Of a stretch of 12,070 nucleotides of DNA, positions 7,007-12,070 are shown piece by piece (position 1 is the stretch's first letter; each line of letters opens with the position of its first letter). A program made the position numbers and the translations under genes. The notes below the pieces were generated by a model that saw only the letters and a program-made list of their open reading frames with translations, did no database searches and was not told where the DNA came from. The stretch is taken from the NCBI GenBank assembly GCA_013695395.1, contig JACDAP010000082.1, positions 1-12,070 of the forward strand. Reading direction: 5' to 3'. This DNA is from Solirubrobacterales bacterium. GTDB lineage: Bacteria; Actinomycetota; Thermoleophilia; Solirubrobacterales; Solirubrobacteraceae.

Positions 7007-8125
7007 ATGCTGCGTACCCAGACCGACCACTCTCTCCTGACCCGGGCCATCGAGCTCGCGGAGCAGGGCCTCGGGCGGGTGCACCCGAACCCGATGGTCG
7101 GCGCCGTGATCGCCCGTGACGGCGACGTGCTCGGGGAGGGCTTCCACGGAGAGTTCGGCGGCCCGCACGCCGAGGTGCAGGCCATCGCCGCCTGCGGCGG
7201 GGCCGATCTCTCCGGCGCGACGATCTACGTCTCGCTGGAGCCGTGCTGCCACCAGGGCAAGACCCCGCCGTGCACCGAGGCGATCCTCGCGGCGGGCCTC
7301 GCCCGCGTGGTGGTCGCCTCCGACGATCCGACCGAGAAGGCCGCGGGCCGCGGTCTCGGCATCCTCCGCGACGAGGGGATCGAGGTCGACGTGGCCGACG
7401 GAGAGCTCGCGGCCCGGGCGCGCCTGCTCAACCAGGGATTCCGCAAGCACGCGCGGACCGGGCGGCCCTGGGTGCTCTTCAAGTCCGCGATGACGCTCGA
7501 CGGGAAGGTCGCCACCCAGACCGGCGACTCCAAGTGGATCTCCTCCGCGCTCTCGCGGGAGCTCGCCCACCGGTGGCGCTCCCAGGTCGATGCGGTCGCC
7601 GTCGGCATCGGGACCGCCCTGGCCGACGATCCGCAGCTGACCGCCCGGATCGAGAACGTGCACCACCAGCCGCGGCGGGTGGTCTTCGACGCGCTCGCCC
7701 GTCTGCCGCTCGACGCTCGCCTGGCCTCCGCTGCGGCCGAGCTTCCGCTCTCGGTCGTCGTCTCCCGGGCTGCTCCCCGGCAGGCCACCGACGCCCTCGA
7801 GATGGCGGGGGCGGACGTGATCGTCGCGAGCGGGGAGAACTCGCCCGCCCGGGTCCGCTCCGCGCTGACCCAGCTCGGCGAGCGCGACATCAGCTCGCTG
7901 TTGCTCGAAGGCGGCCCGCGGCTGGCCGGAGCGTTCCTCGACGCCGGGGAGATCGACGAGCTGCGCTTCTTCATCGCGCCGATCCTGCTCGGCGGGCGCT
8001 CGGGCCGCGACCCACTGGAGGGCGAGGGGGTCGACCGGGTCTCCGAGGCCCTGCGTGCGCTGACCCTCGACTGCGAGCGCTCGGGCGACGACATCGTGCT
8101 GCGCGCCCGCCTGAAGGAGTGGTGA
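7007..8125 (+). CDS. ribD: RibD, bifunctional riboflavin deaminase-reductase
   Basis: 372 residues, normal for the two-domain enzyme. Residues about 1-147 are the cytidine-deaminase-like domain: HPNPMVGAV (26-34), zinc ligand H54 with catalytic E56 in GGPHAEVQAI, and the second zinc motif EPCCHQGKTPPC with C80 and C89. Residues about 153-372 are the dihydrofolate-reductase-like domain: FKSAMTLDGKVATQTGDSKWIS, VGIGTALADDPQLTAR, LLLEGGPRLAGAFLDAG. The enzyme deaminates the pyrimidine ring of the GTP-cyclohydrolase product and then reduces the ribose side chain with NADPH. The loop usually read DPNP is DDPTEKAAGRG here (about 106-116). It is the first gene of the riboflavin operon, 41 nt after the GT-C gene, with its own promoter candidate. 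The start ATG at 7007 lacks a clear ribosome binding site; the next gene follows after 1 nt. Confidence 0.97.
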   Translation: MLRTQTDHSLLTRAIELAEQGLGRVHPNPMVGAVIARDGDVLGEGFHGEFGGPHAEVQAIAACGGADLSGATIYVSLEPCCHQGKTPPCTEAILAAGLARVVVASDDPTEKAAGRGLGILRDEGIEVDVADGELAARARLLNQGFRKHARTGRPWVLFKSAMTLDGKVATQTGDSKWISSALSRELAHRWRSQVDAVAVGIGTALADDPQLTARIENVHHQPRRVVFDALARLPLDARLASAAAELPLSVVVSRAAPRQATDALEMAGADVIVASGENSPARVRSALTQLGERDISSLLLEGGPRLAGAFLDAGEIDELRFFIAPILLGGRSGRDPLEGEGVDRVSEALRALTLDCERSGDDIVLRARLKEW

Positions 8126-8126
8126 G

Positions 8127-8720
8127 ATGTTCACCGGGCTGGTCGCCGACCTCGGAACCGTCGACGCCGTGGAGACCACGGGCGACGGCGCACGGTTGAC
8201 CGTGCGCACCCGTCTGGCCGCGGAGCTCGGGCCGGGCGACTCGATCGCGGTCAACGGCGTCTGCCTCACGGCCGTCGCGCCGACCGCCGAGACCTTCGCG
8301 GCCGACGTCATGAACGAGACGCTGATGCGCTCATCCCTCGCGGCGGCGCAGGCGGGAGCGCCGGTCAACCTGGAGCTCGCGCTGCGCGCCGACGGGCGCC
8401 TCGGCGGGCACATCATGCAGGGCCACGTCGACGGCATCGGCACCGTCGCACAGGTCACCGAGGACGGGCTGGCCCGCCGCATCAGCTTCGACGCCGCGCC
8501 CGAGCTGCTGCGCTACGTCGTGGAGAAGGGCTCGATCGCGATCGACGGCGTCTCGCTGACCGTCGCGACCGTGTCCGATACGCAGTTCAGCGTCTCGCTC
8601 ATCCCGGAGACCCTGGCGCGCACCACCCTGGGCGCGACCGTACCTGGTGTCCGAGTCAACCTGGAGGTCGACGTCATGGCCAAGTACGCCGAGAAGATGA
8701 TGGGAGCGCACATCCGATGA
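8127..8720 (+). CDS. ribE: RibE, riboflavin synthase (alpha chain type)
   Basis: 197 residues, typical of the family. There are two tandem lumazine-binding beta-barrel domains. The first starts with [12 protein letters not shown] and has [13 protein letters not shown] with C46; the second starts near [15 protein letters not shown] (93-107) and has [15 protein letters not shown] with S136. [14 protein letters not shown] (178-191) closes the domain and carries the conserved Asp of the active site. The enzyme converts two molecules of 6,7-dimethyl-8-ribityllumazine into riboflavin and a pyrimidine that returns to RibH. The full set of motifs argues against a non-catalytic lumazine protein. AAGGAG at 8114-8119, 7 nt before the ATG, is a good ribosome binding site located inside the end of ribD. 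The stop overlaps the ATG of ribBA in ATGA. In E. coli naming this gene is ribC. Confidence 0.96.
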   Translation: MFTGLVADLGTVDAVETTGDGARLTVRTRLAAELGPGDSIAVNGVCLTAVAPTAETFAADVMNETLMRSSLAAAQAGAPVNLELALRADGRLGGHIMQGHVDGIGTVAQVTEDGLARRISFDAAPELLRYVVEKGSIAIDGVSLTVATVSDTQFSVSLIPETLARTTLGATVPGVRVNLEVDVMAKYAEKMMGAHIR

Positions 8721-10027
8721 GTACCCCGAGCACGACCGCCACCGCGGCGCAGCCCGACGGCTTCAGCACCATCGAAGAGGCGCTCGAGGACCTCGCCGCC
8801 GGGAAGTTCGTCGTCGTGACCGACGACGAGGACCGCGAGAACGAGGGCGACCTCGTCATCGCCGCCGAGCACGTCACCCCCGACGCGGTGAACTTCATGG
8901 CGACCCACGCGCGTGGGTGGATCTGCCTCGCGCTCACCCCCGAGCGCTGCGAGGAGCTCGGGCTCGAGCTCCAGGCGGCCAAGAACGACTCCGCCTTCGA
9001 GACGCCGTTCACCGTGACCATCGAGGCGGCCGAGGGTGTCACCACCGGGATCTCCGCGGCCGACCGCGCGGTCACGATCCGCACCGCGGCCGATCCGGAG
9101 AAGGGACGGCGGGACATCGTCACCCCCGGCCACGTCAGTCCGCTGAAGGCCAAGCCCGGCGGCGTTCTCGAACGCACCGGCCACACGGAGGCCTCCGTCG
9201 ACCTGGCGCGGCTGGCCGGCTGCGAACCGGCCGGCGTGATCTGCGAGATCATGAACGAGGACGGGTCGATGGCCCGGGTCGGCGACCTCAAGCCCTACTG
9301 CCACAAGCACGGGCTGAAGATGGTCACGATCGCCGATCTGATCGCCTACCGGCGGCGGCACGACAAGCTCGTCGAGCGCGTGGTGCAGACGGCACTGCCG
9401 ACCTCGGCCGGTGTCTTCGACGTGGTCGGCTACCGCTCCCTGGTCGACGACAAGCACCACGTCGCCCTGGTCAAGGGCGAGGTCGCCGGCGCCTCGGACG
9501 TGCTGGTGCGCGTCCATTCCGAGTGTCTGACCGGTGACGTCTTCCACTCCCTGCGCTGCGACTGCGGCGAGCAGCTCGAGAGCGCGCTGGCGATGATCGA
9601 GGCCGCCGGGCAGGGCGTCCTGCTCTACCTCTCCCAGGAGGGCCGCGGCATCGGCCTGCTGAACAAGCTGCGCGCCTACAAGCTGCAGGAGGAGGGCTAC
9701 GACACGGTCGACGCCAACCTCAAGCTCGGGCTGCCCGCCGACCTGCGCGACTACGGGATCGGCGCCCAGATCCTCGTGGACCTGGGCCTCTCGTCGATGC
9801 GGCTGCTGACCAACAACCCGAAGAAGATCCGCGGCCTGGAGGGCTACGGCCTCACGGTCTCAGACCAGGTCCCGATCGAGCATCTGCCGAACCCGCACAA
9901 CGAGGCCTACCTGCGCGCCAAGGCGCAGAAGATGGGGCACATCCTGCACCATCAGGGGCTGAACGTGGACGCGGACATGCTGGCCGCCGAGCGACGGGCC
10001 GACGCCGAGCGGGAGGGCGGTGCGTGA
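8717..10027 (+). CDS. ribBA: RibBA, bifunctional 3,4-dihydroxy-2-butanone-4-phosphate synthase / GTP cyclohydrolase II
   Basis: 436 residues, slightly longer than usual because of a Thr/Ala-rich lead of about 15. The N-terminal DHBP synthase domain (about 16-215) has the acidic metal site [16 protein letters not shown] (35-50), then [32 protein letters not shown] and [10 protein letters not shown]. The C-terminal GTP cyclohydrolase II domain (about 221-415) has [20 protein letters not shown] with the zinc cysteines C270, C281 and C283. It also has [14 protein letters not shown] (304-317), DYGIGAQIL (345-353) and LLTNNPKK (363-370). Both domains look intact, so both precursors of lumazine can be made by this one protein: the C4 unit from ribulose 5-phosphate and the pyrimidine from GTP. 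A small deviation is HVSPL where HVFPL is common. The gene overlaps ribE and ribH by 4 nt on either side, indicating coupled translation. Confidence 0.97.
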   Translation: MSTPSTTATAAQPDGFSTIEEALEDLAAGKFVVVTDDEDRENEGDLVIAAEHVTPDAVNFMATHARGWICLALTPERCEELGLELQAAKNDSAFETPFTVTIEAAEGVTTGISAADRAVTIRTAADPEKGRRDIVTPGHVSPLKAKPGGVLERTGHTEASVDLARLAGCEPAGVICEIMNEDGSMARVGDLKPYCHKHGLKMVTIADLIAYRRRHDKLVERVVQTALPTSAGVFDVVGYRSLVDDKHHVALVKGEVAGASDVLVRVHSECLTGDVFHSLRCDCGEQLESALAMIEAAGQGVLLYLSQEGRGIGLLNKLRAYKLQEEGYDTVDANLKLGLPADLRDYGIGAQILVDLGLSSMRLLTNNPKKIRGLEGYGLTVSDQVPIEHLPNPHNEAYLRAKAQKMGHILHHQGLNVDADMLAAERRADAEREGGA

Positions 10028-10449
10028 GCCGCTACGCGATCGTCGCCGGGACCTTCTACCGCGGGCTCGCCGACAGCCTGATCGCGTCCGCGCGCCAGGT
10101 CTTCGAGGAGGTGGGAGGCGAGGTCGAGGTCTTCGAGGTCCCCGGCGCCTTCGAGCTGCCACTCGCGGCGCGGTTCTGCGCCGACTCCGGCCGCTACGAC
10201 GGGATCGCCTGCCTCGGCGCCGTGATCCGCGGTGAGACGACGCACTACGACTACGTCTGCGGTGAGTCCGCCCGCGGCATCATGGACGTGCAGCTCGCCA
10301 CCGGCGTGCCGTGCGGCTTCGGCGTGCTGACCGTCGAGAGCATGGCACAGGCCGAGGCCCGCGCCAGCGGTGGCAAGCGGGCCTCCGGTGCCCACGCGGC
10401 GGAGGCCGTGCTGGCCCTGCTCGCCGTGCGGGGTCAAGTCGGCGCGTAG
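10024..10449 (+). CDS. ribH: RibH, 6,7-dimethyl-8-ribityllumazine synthase
   Basis: 141 residues, a little shorter than the usual 150-160. Visible motifs are [18 protein letters not shown] (34-51), [20 protein letters not shown] (65-84) with catalytic H74 in the GxTTHYDYV motif, and [19 protein letters not shown] (85-103). The enzyme condenses the RibD-branch pyrimidine (after dephosphorylation) with dihydroxybutanone phosphate from RibBA. It usually assembles into pentamers or 60-mer capsids in the cytoplasm. The start is GTG at 10024, overlapping the ribBA stop by 4 nt (GTGA), with GAGGG just upstream. Two deviations are seen: the usual FN of the substrate pocket is FY (F11-Y12), and the C-terminal GNKG-type segment is degenerate ([15 protein letters not shown], 116-130). 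The other core motifs are intact, so it is probably active. It is the last recognisable gene of the riboflavin operon. Confidence 0.94.
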   Translation: MSRYAIVAGTFYRGLADSLIASARQVFEEVGGEVEVFEVPGAFELPLAARFCADSGRYDGIACLGAVIRGETTHYDYVCGESARGIMDVQLATGVPCGFGVLTVESMAQAEARASGGKRASGAHAAEAVLALLAVRGQVGA

Positions 10450-10465
10450 CGACCAGGCGGCTGGA

Positions 10466-10471
10466 TAGCCT
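10466..10471 (+). promoter_or_regulatory. -10-like box TAGCCT, 7 nt before an ATG (candidate leaderless promoter)
   Basis: TAGCCT is followed by CCGGAAC and then the ATG at 10479. With transcription normally starting 6-7 nt after the -10 box, the mRNA would begin at the start codon. No clear -35 was found. The 13 bases from 10466 are near-identical to the element before ribD. Confidence 0.5.
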
Positions 10472-10478
10472 CCGGAAC

Positions 10479-10817
10479 ATGGAACTCAGTGGACACATGG
10501 AGCTCCTCGCCCTCCTGCTCACCTTCGGTGTGCACGTCGTCGGTGCAGGTGTCCTGGTCTGGGCGCTGATCGACAAGGACGATCAGGACGCAGGCTCCTG
10601 GCGTGACTGGTGGCCGAAGGACCGGCCCGACGGTCCGGTCGGGCCCAGCCCGGATCCGGGCGGTGGCGGCGTCGAGCGCCCTGTGTTCTCCGAAACCCAG
10701 CCCTCGCCCGTCCGCCTGCGTGAGCCGGGCCGCATCTCCGAGCGCCGGCCGGTGCCGACGCGTCGCCCCGCACACCCGGCCGAGCCGGTGCCGGTGCGCG
10801 AGCGCGATCCCGCCTGA
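10479..10817 (+). CDS. Small single-helix membrane protein with proline-rich tail, function unknown
   Basis: 112 residues; I do not recognise a characterised family. The chain has a short N-terminus, then one hydrophobic helix (about residues 8-30: LLALLLTFGVHVVGAGVLVW). An acidic/aromatic stretch follows (IDKDDQDAGSWRDWWPKDRP, about 32-51), then a Gly/Pro run (GPSPDPGGGG) and a long Arg/Pro-rich tail (ISERRPVPTRRPAHPAEPVP). Codon use is as GC-biased as that of the neighbours, and the composition fits a real membrane-anchored protein with a disordered tail. The ATG at 10479 was chosen because a TAGCCT box ends 7 nt upstream; a second ATG at 10497 would still keep the helix. It lies 29 nt after ribH, so it could be read with the riboflavin operon or from its own promoter. 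A link to flavin transport or to membrane flavoproteins would be speculation. Confidence 0.6.
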   Translation: MELSGHMELLALLLTFGVHVVGAGVLVWALIDKDDQDAGSWRDWWPKDRPDGPVGPSPDPGGGGVERPVFSETQPSPVRLREPGRISERRPVPTRRPAHPAEPVPVRERDPA

Positions 10818-10820
10818 GGC

Positions 10821-10835
10821 CGCCTTGAGGAGGCG
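10821..10835. other. Short hairpin after the small membrane protein gene, overlapping a possible -35
   Basis: CGCCT (10821-10825) can pair with AGGCG (10831-10835) around the loop TGAGG, 4 nt after the stop codon at 10817. There is no U tract, so it is at most a weak terminator. The same bases include the possible -35 TTGAGG of the dehydrogenase promoter. Confidence 0.25.
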
Positions 10836-10851
10836 TGGGACCGGGTAGGTT
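10825..10851 (+). promoter_or_regulatory. Candidate leaderless promoter of the dehydrogenase gene (TTGAGG - 15 nt - TAGGTT)
   Basis: TAGGTT (10846-10851) ends 6 nt before the ATG at 10858, so the transcript would start at or next to the start codon. TTGAGG (10825-10830) is a plausible -35 at a somewhat short spacing. GAGGAGG at 10827-10833 resembles a ribosome binding site but lies 24 nt from the ATG, too far to serve it. Confidence 0.5.
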
Positions 10852-10857
10852 CGAACG

Positions 10858-11883
10858 ATGCGCGCCACCCTCATGTACGCCGCCGGCGACGTCCGGGTCG
10901 AGGACGTCCCCGACGCCTCGATCGCCAACCCGACCGACGCCCTCGTGCGGGTGACCCGCTCCTGCATCTGCGGCAGCGACCTCTGGCCGTACAAGTCCCA
11001 CGCGGGTGACGCGATGCGGATGGGCCACGAGTTCATCGGCGTCGTGGAGGACGTGGGGGCGGAGGTCTCGACCGTGAAGAAGGGCGATGTCGTGGTCGCG
11101 CCCTTCGTCGCTTCCGACGGCTCCTGCGTCTTCTGCCGGGAGGGTCTGCAGACCTCGTGCAAGAACGTCGCGTTCTGGGGCATGGGCGGCAACGACGGCG
11201 GCCAGGGCGAGGCGGTCTGCGTCCCGCACGCGGACGGCACGCTCGTCGTGCTCGACGTTCCCGCCGACGATGCGCTGATGCCCTCGCTCCTCACGCTCTC
11301 CGACGTGTTCTCCACCGGGCACCACGCTGCGGTCAGCGCCCGCGTCGAGCCCGGGAAGGTCGTCGCGGTCGTCGGCGACGGCGCGGTGGGCCTCTGCGGG
11401 GTCATGGCCGCCAAGCGGCTCGGCGCCGAGCAGATCATCCTGCTCGGCCGGCACGAGGACCGCACGAACCTGGGTCGCGAGTTCGGCGCCACCGACGTCG
11501 TGGCCGTCCGCGGCAAGGAGGCCGTGGCCGAGGTCGAGGGGCTCACGGGCGGCGACGGCGTGCACTGCGTCATGGAGTGCGTCGGCGAGGAGGCATCCTT
11601 CGCCACCGCCACGGAGATCGTGCGGCCGGGCGGCACGATCGGCCGCGTCGGCGTCCCGCAGTTCAAGGCGATGGCCGGCGCCCGGCCGACGTTCTTGCAC
11701 AACGTGACGGTCGCGGGCGGCATCGCGCCCGCCCGCGCCTACATCGAGGAGCTGCTGCCCGACGTCCTCGAGGGGCGCCTGCAGCCCGGCCGCGTCTTCG
11801 ACCGCACGGTCGCCCTCGAGGAGACCGCCGACGGGTACCGCGCGATGAGCGACCGCGAGGCGATCAAGGTGCTCATCGCGTAG
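10858..11883 (+). CDS. Zinc-dependent medium-chain alcohol dehydrogenase family protein
   Basis: 341 residues, normal for MDR-type zinc dehydrogenases. The GroES-like catalytic domain (about 1-150) has the zinc ligand C38 in SCICGSDLWPY and H57-E58 in RMGHEFIGVVEDVG. The structural-zinc lobe holds C90, C93 and C101 (SDGSCVFCREGLQTSC), with D87 where a first Cys is usual. The NAD(P)-binding Rossmann domain has VVAVVGDGAVGLCGVMAA (168-185) with the GxGxxG pattern, followed by AEQIILLGRHEDR (190-202). R198 after the second strand may hint at NADP, but this is weak. The reaction is reversible oxidation of an alcohol to an aldehyde or ketone in the cytoplasm; the real substrate is unknown. It is a stand-alone gene with its own promoter candidate and no SD at the proper distance. 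Its end overlaps the convergent gene by 11 bp. Confidence 0.92.
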   Translation: MRATLMYAAGDVRVEDVPDASIANPTDALVRVTRSCICGSDLWPYKSHAGDAMRMGHEFIGVVEDVGAEVSTVKKGDVVVAPFVASDGSCVFCREGLQTSCKNVAFWGMGGNDGGQGEAVCVPHADGTLVVLDVPADDALMPSLLTLSDVFSTGHHAAVSARVEPGKVVAVVGDGAVGLCGVMAAKRLGAEQIILLGRHEDRTNLGREFGATDVVAVRGKEAVAEVEGLTGGDGVHCVMECVGEEASFATATEIVRPGGTIGRVGVPQFKAMAGARPTFLHNVTVAGGIAPARAYIEELLPDVLEGRLQPGRVFDRTVALEETADGYRAMSDREAIKVLIA

Positions 11884-12070
11884 GTCGCGTGCCCGCGACG
11901 ACGGCGACGCTCGCCGTCCCGCGGGTTACCGCGCGGCCGCTTTCGCGCCAGCGGAACGCGACCCGGTACGTGCCCGCCGGAATGCCACTGTCGGTGACCG
12001 TGAAACGCGCGGAGTCGCGACGACGGGCGCGCCGGAACGCAAAGCGCACGGCGCGGCCCTCGCGCCGCAC
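11873..12070 (-). CDS. C-terminal fragment of a probable secreted beta-sandwich protein (truncated by window edge)
   Basis: About 65 residues remain before the stop at 11873-11875; the frame is open to the window edge, so the gene starts outside. The sequence alternates polar and hydrophobic residues as beta strands do (SARFTVTDSG, IPAGTYRVAFRWRESGRA, TASVAVVAGT). This resembles the last strands of Ig-like or fibronectin-like domains common at the end of secreted actinobacterial proteins. No catalytic motif is visible. It runs convergent to the dehydrogenase and overlaps its last 11 bp. Function unknown; the frame could be spurious, but its composition is more protein-like than that of the opposite strand. 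Confidence 0.55.
   Translation of the reverse strand: MRREGRAVRFAFRRARRRDSARFTVTDSGIPAGTYRVAFRWRESGRAVTRGTASVAVVAGTRPTR

Noticed and set aside
6932..9547. Two large - strand frames antisense to ribD, ribE and ribBA (about 516 and 344 codons).
   Set aside because: They mirror the codon bias of the riboflavin genes, have no recognisable motif, and the + strand proteins carry all expected catalytic residues.
1..12070. Search for CRISPR repeats, tRNA genes, transposases, phage or toxin-antitoxin genes.
   Set aside because: No regularly spaced repeat, cloverleaf sequence, inverted terminal repeat or related protein motif was seen on either strand.

Overview
The window is about 12 kb of very GC-rich DNA from what looks like an actinobacterium. 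Protein style (Ala/Arg/Gly-rich, third codon positions almost all G or C), the gene set and the start-codon context suggest a Thermoleophilia/Solirubrobacterales-type organism. That placement is an impression from familiarity, not the result of a search. No tRNA, rRNA, CRISPR array, insertion sequence or phage gene was seen; the DNA reads as ordinary, densely packed chromosome.

Layout. (1) 1-400, + strand: the 3' part of fdhD, which serves formate dehydrogenase maturation. It ends against a nested hairpin (408-458) at a convergent junction. (2) 474-3503, - strand: three tightly packed envelope-glycan genes, transcribed as a DPM-type family 2 glycosyltransferase, then a SAM methyltransferase (4-nt overlap), then a MOP-type polysaccharide flippase. 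(3) 3504-3660: a divergent intergenic region. (4) 3661-6965, + strand: two tandem GT-C type integral-membrane glycosyltransferases. The second has the DE motif of GT39/ArnT-like enzymes. (5) 7007-10449, + strand: a complete riboflavin operon, ribD-ribE-ribBA-ribH, with junctions of 1 nt or with 4-nt overlaps. (6) 10479-10817: a small one-helix membrane protein with a proline-rich tail, function unknown. (7) 10858-11883: a zinc-dependent medium-chain dehydrogenase. (8) 11873-12070, - strand: the C-terminal end of a probable secreted beta-sandwich protein, convergent with the dehydrogenase and overlapping it by 11 bp.

How the genes work together. RibBA supplies both riboflavin precursors (from GTP and from ribulose 5-phosphate), RibD carries the pyrimidine branch, RibH joins the branches into lumazine, and RibE dismutates lumazine to riboflavin. 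All committed steps are therefore present except the dephosphorylation step, which is usually done by a non-dedicated phosphatase. Regions 2-4 together look like a small lipid-linked sugar system: a GT2 that could charge a polyprenyl phosphate, a flippase, and two GT-C enzymes that would use lipid-linked donors outside the membrane. That joint role is inferred from neighbourhood and families.

The most noteworthy non-coding signal is a recurring TAG-N-N-T element (TAGACT, TAGCCT, TAGGTT) at 6984, 10466 and 10846. It sits 17, 7 and 6 nt before the start codons of ribD, the small membrane protein and the dehydrogenase. The last two lack a usable ribosome binding site, which fits leaderless transcription. 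I did not find a convincing new biological system here; the most open questions are the small membrane protein and the glycan island.
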